From Nocardia altamirensis NBRC 108246 (lineage in GTDB: Bacteria > Actinomycetota > Actinomycetes > Mycobacteriales > Mycobacteriaceae): a stretch of DNA of 64,000 nucleotides. A model generated the notes under the pieces. It made no database searches. It was given only the letters and a program-made list of their open reading frames with translations, and had not been told where the DNA came from. Position 1 is the stretch's first letter. The number at the start of each line of letters is the position of its first letter. The DNA is taken from assembly GCF_001612685.1 (NCBI RefSeq), contig NZ_BDAY01000034.1, positions 58,771 to 122,770 on the forward strand. The letters are read 5' to 3'. Made by a program: the position numbers and the translations under genes. This document shows positions 17,645-26,400 of the stretch, one piece after another.

Positions 17645-18090
17645 CACTCCACCTTGATCGTCAACGAAAACGTCTGCGCGGGTTCCACACCCTGCTCCCA
17701 CGGCCGCAGATAGTTCATCACCAGCTTGGTCGCGCCGGGCGCGCCGCCGACGAAGGTCCACACCGACGTCCCGCCCGATCCCGGCATGACCGGCTTCGTG
17801 GGATCGGCCTTGTACTCCGGTTCACCTTGCGTCCGAACGAGAGTGGCATCCACCTCGGCGATCTGCCACGAGTACCCGGTGGACGGGTTCGCAGGCAACG
17901 TCACCACCAGCGACTGCCCGGTCTCGAGGCGCCGTTCCTTACCGTTGTCCGCCTCGGTGACCGTGACCGCGGCAGGCGCAGGGCCGGTCGTCGGCACAGC
18001 AGATGAGCTCGAACCCGACCCGGACGCATCGTCCTTGCCACATCCGACAACCGTCAATCCGAGCAGCAACACCAGCAGAGATTTCCGCAC
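17644..18090 (-). CDS. Chagasin-type (I42) protease inhibitor lipoprotein
   Basis: 148 residues. The N-terminus is a lipoprotein signal, MRKSLLVLLLGLTVVGCG, so the mature protein is probably membrane-anchored outside the cell; a Ser/Gly/Pro-rich linker follows. The domain from about residue 40 shows all three chagasin loops: NPSTGYSW (L4), GSGG followed by TSVW (L2) and LRPWEQG (L6). These three loops insert into the active site of papain-family cysteine proteases. GTG 18090 has GGAGGG 5 nt upstream. It is cotranslated with the PTH2-like gene. The target protease, of the bacterium itself or of a host or prey, is unknown. Confidence 0.85.
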   Translation of the reverse strand: MRKSLLVLLLGLTVVGCGKDDASGSGSSSSAVPTTGPAPAAVTVTEADNGKERRLETGQSLVVTLPANPSTGYSWQIAEVDATLVRTQGEPEYKADPTKPVMPGSGGTSVWTFVGGAPGATKLVMNYLRPWEQGVEPAQTFSLTIKVE

Positions 18091-18172
18091 CGTACCCTCC
18101 GATCACGCCGACGATCATGGTCGGCGTCAGCCTACCGACGGCACGGTCTGGACTCGGCCATCGACACCGGGG

Positions 18173-19390
18173 TCAACTCAGCGGGACGCGGCGCACCAAC
18201 CCGTCGTTCGCGTCGGCGGCCTCGATCTCGTGCCTGGTGACGCCGAGGATGTACAGCACCGCGTCGAGGTAGGGGTGCGACAGTGCCGCGTCGGCGATCT
18301 CGCGCAGCGCGGGCTTGGCATTGAACGCCACTCCGAGTCCGGCGGCATTGAGCATGTCGATGTCGTTGGCGCCGTCGCCGACCGCGACGGTCTGCTCCAT
18401 CGGCACGCCCGCCTCGGCGGCGAACTTGCGCAGCGCGGTCGCCTTCGCGGCCCGGTCGACGATGTCGCCGACGACCCGCCCTGTCAGCTTGCCTCCCTTG
18501 ATCTCCAAGGTGTTGGCCTGCATGAAGTCAAGCTCCAGTTCGTGCGCCAGCGGCTCGATCACCTGACGGAAACCACCGGAGACCACACCGCACTGGAACC
18601 CGAGCCTGCGCAGCGTGCGGATCGTGGTCCTGGCTCCGGGGGTCAGCTCGATCCGATCGGCCACCTCCTCGATCACCGACTCGTCCAACCCGGCGAGCGT
18701 CGCCACCCGCTGGCGCAGCGATTCGGCGAAATCGATCTCGCCGCGCATGGCGGACTCGGTGACCTTGCGGACCTCGTCCTCCACACCGGCGTGCGCCGCG
18801 AGCATCTCGATCACCTCACCCTGGATGAGCGTGGAGTCGACGTCGAACACGATGAGCCGCTTGGCCCTTCGCGCCAGCCCGGCCCGCTCGACCGCGACGT
18901 CGACCTGTTCGGCCACCGCCACCTCGGCCAGCGCCGTGCGCAGCCGCGAGTCGGTGTCCGCGCCGGTGTCGGTCGCGGTGACCAGCAGCTCCATCCCGGT
19001 GACCGGGTAGTCGGCGATGCCGCGGATGCTGTCGATGTTGGCGCCGAGCGCGGCCAGCTGCCGCGACACCGAGCTGAACGCGTGCGCGGTGACCGGGGAA
19101 CCGAGGATCACCACCGCATGGGTGGACATCGGCTGCCTGCCGATCGCCGCGTCGACCTCGACATCGACATGCATGCCGACGGTGTTCATCGCCTCTTCGA
19201 GCTCTTCCTGCAGCGACTCCGCATCGCCTGGGCAGGTGACGAGCACGCCGAGGGTCAGCCTGCCGCGGATGACGACCTGTTCGACGTCGAGCAGGCTCAC
19301 GTGGTGCCGCGACATCGCCGCGAGGAGCACGGACGTCACACCGGGACGGTCGGGTCCGGTGACGGTGACGAGAACTGTGGTGTCGGCCAA
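18173..19390 (-). CDS. serB: Phosphoserine phosphatase with two ACT domains
   Basis: 405 residues. Two N-terminal ACT-type regulatory domains (about 1-85 and 90-170) precede a HAD phosphatase: motif I VFDVDSTL (nucleophile Asp near 183), motif II GVVSGG, motif III region LEIKGGKLTGRVVGDIVDRAAKA and motif IV AVGDGANDIDML. It hydrolyses phosphoserine to serine, the last step of serine synthesis, and the ACT domains suggest serine feedback as in mycobacterial SerB2. The start is TTG 19390 with GGAG 10 nt upstream. It lies 137 bp downstream of the ctaD stop on the same strand but behind a strong hairpin. Confidence 0.95.
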   Translation of the reverse strand: MADTTVLVTVTGPDRPGVTSVLLAAMSRHHVSLLDVEQVVIRGRLTLGVLVTCPGDAESLQEELEEAMNTVGMHVDVEVDAAIGRQPMSTHAVVILGSPVTAHAFSSVSRQLAALGANIDSIRGIADYPVTGMELLVTATDTGADTDSRLRTALAEVAVAEQVDVAVERAGLARRAKRLIVFDVDSTLIQGEVIEMLAAHAGVEDEVRKVTESAMRGEIDFAESLRQRVATLAGLDESVIEEVADRIELTPGARTTIRTLRRLGFQCGVVSGGFRQVIEPLAHELELDFMQANTLEIKGGKLTGRVVGDIVDRAAKATALRKFAAEAGVPMEQTVAVGDGANDIDMLNAAGLGVAFNAKPALREIADAALSHPYLDAVLYILGVTRHEIEAADANDGLVRRVPLS

Positions 19391-19474
19391 CTGATGTGCT
19401 CCAGGTTAGAGGTGTTCCGTCGCAGGCCTGGACTTCATTGTCGCTTCGCTACGGGTGTACTTCGCCGCACAAAC

Positions 19475-19511
19475 GAGTGTGCACCCGCTGTGGACCAGCA
19501 GGTGCACACTC
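19475..19511 (-). terminator. Terminator of ctaD
   Basis: Arms GAGTGTGCACC (19475-19485) and GGTGCACACTC (19501-19511) are perfect and the inner bases also pair (GCTG with CAGC), giving a long stem 16 bp past the ctaD stop. Confidence 0.75.
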
Positions 19512-19527
19512 ATCGGTCGTCGTAAAT

Positions 19528-21273
19528 CTACTTTGTCGCGGTCGCGCCCTCGGTGACCTCGTGGCTGTAGTGCTTGCCCGAGCCCCAGCCGACGTGCGCT
19601 TCGGCGCGCATCCGCTCGACCATGTGCGGGTAGTGCAGTTCGAACGCGGGGCGCTCGGACCGGATCCGCGGCAGCTCGTAGAAGTTGTGCCGCGGCGGCG
19701 GGCAGGTGGTCGCCCATTCCAGCGAATTGCCGTAGCCCCACGGATCATCCACCGTGACGACCTCGCCGTAGCGGAAGCTCTTGAAGACGTTCCACACGAA
19801 CGGCAGCATCGAGGCGCCGAGGATGAACGCGCCGATGGTAGAGATGGTGTTCAGCGTGGTGAAGCCGTCGCTCGGCAGGTAGTCGGCGTAGCGGCGGGGC
19901 ATGCCCTCGGCGCCAACCCAGTGCTGCACCAGGAAGGTGGTGTGGAAGCCGACGAAGGTCGCCCAGAAGTGCCACTTGCCGAGGCGCTCGTCCATCATCC
20001 GCCCGGTGATCTTCGGGAACCAGAAGTAGATGCCCGCGAAGGTGGCGAACACGATGGTGCCGAAGAGCACGTAGTGGAAGTGCGCGACAACGAAATACGA
20101 GTCGGTCACGTGGAAGTCCAGCGGCGGGCTGGCCAGGATGACACCGGACAGACCACCGAAGAGGAAGGTCACCAGGAAGCCGATCGACCACAGCATCGGC
20201 GTCTCGAACGTCAGCTGACCGCGCCACATGGTGCCGATCCAGTTGAAGAACTTCACACCGGTCGGGACCGCGATGAGGAAGGTCATGAACGAGAAGTACG
20301 GCAGCAGCACGGCGCCGGTGGCGTACATGTGGTGTGCCCACACCGCAATGGACAGCGCGGCGATGCCGAGGGTGGCGTAGACCAGCGTGGTGTAGCCGAA
20401 GATCGGCTTGCGCGAGAACACCGGGAAGATCTCGGACACGATGCCGAAGAACGGCAGCGCGATGATGTACACCTCGGGGTGGCCGAAGAACCAGAACAGG
20501 TGCTGGTAGAGCAGGACGCCGCCGGTGGCCGGGTCGTAGATGTGGCCGCCGAGGTGCCGGTCGTAGGCGAGGCCGAACAGCGCCGCGGTGAGCAGCGGGA
20601 AGGCAAGCAGGACAAGCACGCTGGTGACGGCGATGTTCCAGGTGAAGATCGGCATCCGGAACATGGTCATGCCCGGTGCACGCAGGCAGACGACCGTGGT
20701 GAGCATGTTGACGCCACCGAGGATGGTGCCGAGGCCGGAGACGGCGAGGCCGAGGATCCACAGGTCGGCGCCGACGCCGGGCGAGTGCAGGATGTCGGTG
20801 AGCGGGGTGTAGGCGGTCCAGCCGAAGTCGGCGGCGCCACCGGGGGTGATGAAGCCCGCGGTCGCCATCGAGCCGCCGAACAGGTACAGCCAGTAGCTGA
20901 ACGCGTTCAGGCGCGGGAAGGCGACGTCAGGTGCGCCGATCTGCAGCGGGAGCACGATGTTGGCGAAGCCGAACACGATCGCGGTCGCGTAGAACAGCAG
21001 CATGATGGTGCCGTGCATGGTGAACAGCTGGTTGAACTGTTCCGGCGAAAGGAACTGCAGGCCGGGCCGCGCCAGCTCGGCACGCATCAGCAGCGCCATC
21101 AGACCACCGACGAGGAAGAAGCTCATCGCGGTCACCAGGTACATGGTGCCGAGGACCTTGGGGTCGGTGGTCGTGACCATCTTGTAGAGATAAGAACCCT
21201 TCGGCCCGGTCCGCGCCGGATACGGCCGAGTCGCTTCCAACTGAGGGACTGGCTGGGGCTCTACGGCAGTCAC
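19528..21273 (-). CDS. ctaD: Cytochrome c oxidase subunit I
   Basis: 581 residues from GTG 21273, preceded by AGGAGG at 5 nt; longer upstream reading of the frame is not conserved and crosses the divergent promoter region. Twelve hydrophobic helices are present. Haem-copper ligands are visible: MHGTIMLLFY (low-spin haem His), WFFGHPEVYI (CuB His and the cross-linked Tyr), WAHHMYATGA (CuB His pair) and VAHFHYVLFGT (haem a and a3 His). It is the catalytic aa3-type oxidase subunit of the cytochrome bcc-aa3 branch, in the membrane. It is transcribed away from fecB and terminated by a hairpin. Positional equivalent Rv3043c. Confidence 0.97.
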   Translation of the reverse strand: MTAVEPQPVPQLEATRPYPARTGPKGSYLYKMVTTTDPKVLGTMYLVTAMSFFLVGGLMALLMRAELARPGLQFLSPEQFNQLFTMHGTIMLLFYATAIVFGFANIVLPLQIGAPDVAFPRLNAFSYWLYLFGGSMATAGFITPGGAADFGWTAYTPLTDILHSPGVGADLWILGLAVSGLGTILGGVNMLTTVVCLRAPGMTMFRMPIFTWNIAVTSVLVLLAFPLLTAALFGLAYDRHLGGHIYDPATGGVLLYQHLFWFFGHPEVYIIALPFFGIVSEIFPVFSRKPIFGYTTLVYATLGIAALSIAVWAHHMYATGAVLLPYFSFMTFLIAVPTGVKFFNWIGTMWRGQLTFETPMLWSIGFLVTFLFGGLSGVILASPPLDFHVTDSYFVVAHFHYVLFGTIVFATFAGIYFWFPKITGRMMDERLGKWHFWATFVGFHTTFLVQHWVGAEGMPRRYADYLPSDGFTTLNTISTIGAFILGASMLPFVWNVFKSFRYGEVVTVDDPWGYGNSLEWATTCPPPRHNFYELPRIRSERPAFELHYPHMVERMRAEAHVGWGSGKHYSHEVTEGATATK

Positions 21274-21574
21274 TGATCCTCCTGAAGGTGCCTTTAGGTC
21301 GCTCCGCAGGCTCCGCTGCTTGCATCCGTCCCCGTGTCGGAACAGACGACAGTTCGCTTGCGCTTCTGGAATCGTAAACCGTGCTGCCGCAGCAACCCGC
21401 ACGGGTCCTACTCTGTGTCGTATTTCGTTGGTCGGGCCTGATCCTATGCCGTCGATGCGGGTGCGCCGACCGCGCGGGCGACTGGTGCCCGTTTCAGCAT
21501 CGGCGGTGACGAGGACTGAGCGACTCGGCGGGCACGTCCCTGTGTTGCCCGCCCGCGCATGTACCCTCACCCGC
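21274..21574. other. Divergent promoter region of ctaD and fecB
   Basis: About 300 bp between the two divergent starts. It has slightly lower GC around 21390-21440 where promoters could lie. I see no convincing gene, RNA or operator in it. Confidence 0.4.
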
Positions 21575-22669
21575 ATGCCGCTGAGCGCCTTCGTTCGCAC
21601 CCGGAACCGCACAGCCTCCCCTCGATCCGGCCCCGCCCGCGTGGCGCGCCGGGTCGGCATGGTCGCGGCGTTATGCGGCGCCGTCGTCGCGGCGGGCTGC
21701 AGTACTCCGGCCGACGACTCCGGCTCGATCGTGCGGACCACCACGAACATCGCGGGTGCAGGCGTGGTCGGACTCGAGCGCGACACCGCCAAAGCCTGCC
21801 CGCTGCCCAGTGCACCCGATGCGGGCAGCGGCAGCACGCGCACCGTCACCCATGCGTCGGGCGTGTCGGAGGTACCGGCGGATCCGCAGCGCATCGTCGT
21901 GCTCACCACCTCCGCATTGGACGCGACCTGCGCGGTCGGCCTGTGGGAACGCGTGGTCGGCGCGGTCACCCTCGACGGCTCCCGGCCGCAACCCGCCTAC
22001 CTCGGCACCGGCGTGCTGAAGATCCCCGGCGTCGGCTCGGCCGCCCAGCCGGACCCGGCCAAGATCGCCGAACTGCGCCCCGATCTCATCCTCGGCGACA
22101 TCCCCACCGCCACCGCGAGTTTCGAGGCGCTCCGGGCGATCGCGCCCACCGTCCTGGTCGGCGCAGGCAACAGCTGGCAAGCCGAATTCACCGCTCTCGC
22201 AGCGGGTCTCGGCCGCCGCGAGGCCGCGGGCGCCGTGCTGGACGCCTACCACACCGAGGCGGCCGACGCGGGGATGGCGATGGCGGCGAAACAGACGCAG
22301 GCCTCGCTCATCCGCTTCACCGCGGACACCGACCAGGTTCAGGGCAGCGACAGTTTCGCGGGCCAAATCCTCGGCGACATGGGTGTGCAGCGCCCGCAGG
22401 CGCAGCGGGGCACCTCGTTCAACGTCACGCCGGACGACTTCGCCACCAAGGTCGAAGGCGACCTGATCTACGTGCTGCTTGCCGGAGACGAGGGCAAGAA
22501 GCACGGCGCGGCGGTGATGCGCACCGATCAGTGGAAGGACCTCGGCGCCGCGGGCGACAAACGGGTCTTCGCCGTCGACGACACGGTCTGGCACGGCAAC
22601 GGCCTCACCGCTGCCCGCGCCTTGCTGACCGATCTGACCGGCACGCTCAACGGATTCGTCACGGACTGA
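21575..22669 (+). CDS. fecB: Iron-siderophore ABC transporter substrate-binding lipoprotein
   Basis: 364 residues from ATG 21575. The signal has a basic RTRNRTASPRSGPARVARR region, a hydrophobic core and lipobox VVAAGC, so the protein is a surface lipoprotein. The body is a type III periplasmic binding fold: PADPQRIVVLTTSALDATCAVGLWERVVG, PAKIAELRPDLILGD and AQRGTSFNVTPDDFATKVEGDLIYVLLAGD, matching FecB/FepB proteins that deliver ferric siderophores. Its positional counterpart is Rv3044. No permease is adjacent. It is the gene immediately before the NRPS block, but its place is conserved without the NRPS, so the adjacency alone does not tie them. Confidence 0.9.
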   Translation: MPLSAFVRTRNRTASPRSGPARVARRVGMVAALCGAVVAAGCSTPADDSGSIVRTTTNIAGAGVVGLERDTAKACPLPSAPDAGSGSTRTVTHASGVSEVPADPQRIVVLTTSALDATCAVGLWERVVGAVTLDGSRPQPAYLGTGVLKIPGVGSAAQPDPAKIAELRPDLILGDIPTATASFEALRAIAPTVLVGAGNSWQAEFTALAAGLGRREAAGAVLDAYHTEAADAGMAMAAKQTQASLIRFTADTDQVQGSDSFAGQILGDMGVQRPQAQRGTSFNVTPDDFATKVEGDLIYVLLAGDEGKKHGAAVMRTDQWKDLGAAGDKRVFAVDDTVWHGNGLTAARALLTDLTGTLNGFVTD

Positions 22670-22696
22670 ATCTCATACCGGACCGAATCTCATACC
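22663..22696. repeat. 17-bp tandem duplication across the fecB stop
   Basis: GGACTGAATCTCATACC (22663-22679) is followed directly by GGACCGAATCTCATACC (22680-22696), one mismatch. The first copy contains the last Asp codon and TGA stop of fecB; the second copy has CGA at the equivalent place. It looks like a replication-slippage duplication. Confidence 0.8.
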
Positions 22697-22833
22697 GGGG
22701 TGCCACCCGAGGTGGAGATTTCCCCACCCTCGGAGGTAGCTCGACCAGCGCTTGGGTTGCTGTCGAAGTCTCGTCCAGTCGAGCAGATTAGAGGTACGCA
22801 AGAAACCTCTACACGAGACTCGAGGACGACACC

Positions 22834-23292
22834 ATGGACACCAAGACCGCTTCGCTCGCCGACAACCTCCGCATGCTGCCGCTCGCGCAGGCCGTGGCCG
22901 AGGTCGATCCGAACGCGGTCGTCGTCTCCACCGCCGACTGTGTCCTCACCTACGCCGAACTCGACCGCTGGTCCAACCGGCTTGCCCGGCTGTTGCTGCA
23001 GATCGGCGCCAACCTCGACACCAGGGTCGCGCTCGCGATCTCCGATGACATCGAGTCGGTGGTCGCCGAACGCGCCATCGTCAAGGTCGGCGGCACCCCG
23101 GTACCGGTCGCGACCGACGGCATGTTCGCGCTCGGCACCACGCTCGGCGTGACGACCAAGGCGCGCCGCGCCGACCTCACCGACCAGATCGACTGGCTGG
23201 TGCTGGACGATCGCTCGACCCTGCAGCGCTACCTCGCCGGCTCCGACGCACCGCTGAGCAACGACGAGTACCTGCTGCCGAAATCCGCGTGA
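22834..23292 (+). CDS. Free-standing N-terminal fragment of an adenylation domain
   Basis: 152 residues that align by eye with the first third of the NRPS adenylation domains: ADCVLTYAELDRWSNRLARLLLQIG (A1 core), AERAIVKVGGTPVPV (degenerate A2 core) and IDWLVLDDRSTLQRYLAGSDAPLSNDE, which matches LDDLNTIRRVMTVSDAPITDAE of A2 in the NRPS. It stops just before the A3 (YTSGSTG) loop, so it has no ATP loop, substrate pocket or carrier. The frame is intact, codon use is normal, GAGG stands upstream of the ATG and a perfect hairpin follows, so it looks like an expressed protein, not debris. Possible roles are a scaffold, a decoy or an interaction partner of the NRPS. Its function is unknown. Confidence 0.75.
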   Translation: MDTKTASLADNLRMLPLAQAVAEVDPNAVVVSTADCVLTYAELDRWSNRLARLLLQIGANLDTRVALAISDDIESVVAERAIVKVGGTPVPVATDGMFALGTTLGVTTKARRADLTDQIDWLVLDDRSTLQRYLAGSDAPLSNDEYLLPKSA

Positions 23293-23299
23293 ACCTCGA

Positions 23300-23332
23300 G
23301 GCGCGCCCGAACGTATGACGTTCGGGCGCGCC
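23300..23332 (+). terminator. Strong terminator between mini-A gene and NRPS
   Basis: Perfect 15-bp arms GGCGCGCCCGAACGT (23300-23314) and ACGTTCGGGCGCGCC (23318-23332) with a 3-nt loop, 7 bp past the stop of the small adenylation-fragment gene. The NRPS operon must therefore mostly use its own promoter within 23333-23494. Confidence 0.8.
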
Positions 23333-23494
23333 TATCGGCATGTCCGAGCACGCATGTCGGCAAACCCCGTCGGCGCACACGTCATCGGTTCAGAATGAAA
23401 TCTGTCGCGAGCTGTGCGGCAGGTGCTACCACTATCGCGCTGGCCAGCGGCGTCATTTCCGCGTGCCGCGGGCGGTAAGAATGTAGGACTCTTC

Positions 23495-26400
23495 ATGCAA
23501 CAGCCTTCCCCCTCGCCGATCGAGACCGGTGCCGGTCTGCCCGAGGGCGCCTTCGCGCTGTCGGCGGCCCAACGCGGGATCTGGTTCGCCCAGCACATCG
23601 CGGGCGACACCCCGATATCCATCGCACAGTACGTCGAGTTGAGCGGCCCGGTCGACCTCGATCTGCTGGCACAGGCGGCACGCCAGGCGGGGCGCGAGTT
23701 CGGCACGGGATATCTGCGGTTGCTGGAAATCGACGGTCATCCGTATCAGTTCGTGGACACCACGCTGGACGACAGCCTGAACACGGTGGACTTTCGCGGC
23801 GAGCGCGATCCGGAGGCCGCCGCGCACGCGTGGATGCGCGCGGAGTACGAAGCGCCGCTGGAGCTCACCAGGGATCGGCTGGTGCGGGTGACGATGCTGC
23901 GGATCGCCGAGGACCGTTGGTTCTGGTACTCCCGCATCCACCACATCGTGCTGGACGGCATGGGCGCGCTGACCGTGGTGCAGCGCACCGGCGAGATCTA
24001 TAACGCCGTTATCGAGGGCAAGGAGCCGCCTGCCGCCAAGGCCGAGGATCTGCGCAAGATCGTCGAGGCCGATCTGGCGTACCGCAATTCCGATCGCTTC
24101 GGCGCCGATCGCGAGCACTGGATGGCGCACCTGGACGGGATGGCCGATCCGGTGAGCCTGGCCGGGCGCAGCGCCGATGTCGACGCGCACCCGAGCCGGG
24201 TCGCCGGCGCCCTCCCGCAGGAGACCGCGGTGCTGCTCGATGCCGTCGCGAAGGCGGCGTCGTCGGGTGTCGCGCCGACCGTGGTCGCGGCCTTCGGCGC
24301 GTATCTCGCCGCGATGACGGGTGCGCCTGAAGTGATTCTGAGCCTTCCGGTTTCGGCGCGCACCACGGCGATTCTGCGGCGTTCCGGCGGGATGATCGCC
24401 AATGTCGTTCCGCTGCGGCTGCGATTGACGCCGAGCACGACCGTCGGCGACGTGATCCACGCCGCGCAGGGCGAACTGACCGGCGCGCTGCGGCGGCAGC
24501 GCTACCGGCAGGAGGACATCGTCCGCGATCTGGGCTGGGCGATGGACGAGGCGGCGTCGTTCGGGCCGTCGGTGAACCTGATGATGGTGGACACCAGGAT
24601 TCAACTCGGCGCGGTGACCGGGCGACTGCACGTGCTCACCTCGGGGTTGATCGACGACTTGTTCGTCAATCTGTACCCGGGGGTGGGTGGCGAGAGCACC
24701 CACATCGACTTCCAGGCCAACGGAAACCTGTACAGCGACGCGGAATTGGCGGCGCACCATCGGCGATTCCTGTTGTTCCTGCACGAATTCCTCGCCGCGG
24801 GACCGCAAGCGGCGCTGTCGACGGTGCCGGTGGTGTCCGCGGACGAGCAGGCGCTCCTGGTGCCCGCGCGTGGGCCCGCCGGTGTCGCCGCGCAGACGTT
24901 GCCCGACATCCTCACGGCCGGTGCGGCACTCGCGCCCGACGCGGTCGCGATCAAGGCCGAGTCGGTGTCGCTGACCTATCGACAGGTCGACGCGTACACC
25001 AACCAGCTGGCCAGGGTGCTGCTGGCGGCGGGCGCCGGACCGGAACGCACGGTGGCGATCTCGATCCCCCGATCCGCCGAGTCGGTGCTCGCGATGATCG
25101 CGGTGGCCAAGACCGGTGCGGCGTTCGTGCCGATCGATCCCACCTATCCGGCCGACCGGATCGAGCACATGATCGGCGACAGCGGTGTCGTCGCCGGTGT
25201 GACCGTCGCGGCGGCGCGAAAGTCGTTGCCGGACCGGGTGGAGTGGTTGATCCTCGACGACAACGCGACCGAGCGGCGGGTCGGCGCACGGAAGACGGCG
25301 GCCATCACCGCCGCCGAGCGGCCCACCGCGCTGCACCTGGATCAGGTCGCGTACATCATCTACACCTCGGGATCGACCGGCCTGCCCAAGGGCGTGGCCG
25401 TCGCGCATCGCGGCCTCGCGAACCTGGCGACCGGCTCCGGCGCCGGCTTCGGGGTGCACGCCGATTCCGTAGTGGCACATGCGGTCTCGCCCAGCTTCGA
25501 CATCTCGGTCGAGGAGATCCTGGTAACTCTCGCCGCAGGCGCGACGCTCGCGGTGGTACCGCCCTCGGCGTATGCGGGCGAGGAGATGGCGCAGGTGCTG
25601 CGCGCGCATCGCGTCACTCATCTCAATGTGACGCCGACGGTGGTCGGTTCGCTGGATCCGGCCACGCTGCCCGACCTGCGCACGGTGATCGTCGGCGGCG
25701 ACGCCTGCCCGCCCGAACTGGTGGCGAAGTGGTCGGGCCGCACGCTGCTGAACGGCTACGGCCCCACCGAAACCACGGTGACCACGACGTTGAGTGCGGC
25801 GCTCGTCCCCGGCGCGCCGGTCACCATCGGCAGCCTGGTGCGCGGCGTCACCGCGGTGGTGCTCGATCCGTGGTTGCGTCCGGTCCCGCCGGGCACGGTC
25901 GGCGAGCTGTATCTCGCGGGCCCCGGGCTCGCGCGCGGGTACCACCAGCGCAACGGGCTCACGGCGGGCCGTTTCGTCGCCAACCCCTACCAGGCCGGTG
26001 CGCGGATGTACCGCACCGGCGACCTGGTGCGGTGGAGCACGCACCACGATCGGCTCGAGCTGGAATACCAGGGGCGCAGCGACTTCCAGGTGAAGGTGCG
26101 CGGGTTTCGCATCGAGCTCGGCGAGATCGACGCGGCGCTGCAGCGCCAGCCCGAGGTCGACTTCGCGATCACCCTCGGCGCCGAGACCGGTTCCGGCGCC
26201 ACCGCATTGGTCTCCTACGTGCTGCCGAAGCCGGGCGCAGAAGCCCACCCGGAAGCGTTGAAAGCGGCGGCAGGCGAGACACTTCCGGCCTACATGGTGC
26301 CCGCCGTGGTGATGATCCTGGACAGCATCCCGCTCACGCCGCTCGGCAAGGTCGACCGCAAGGCACTGCCCGCACCGGATTTCGGCGCACGCACCATCGT

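Noticed and set aside
21274..21574. Longer N-terminal extensions of ctaD and fecB into their divergent region
   Set aside because: The ctaD GTG at 21273 has a strong ribosome site, and the fecB extension would place ~85 non-homologous residues before the lipoprotein signal.
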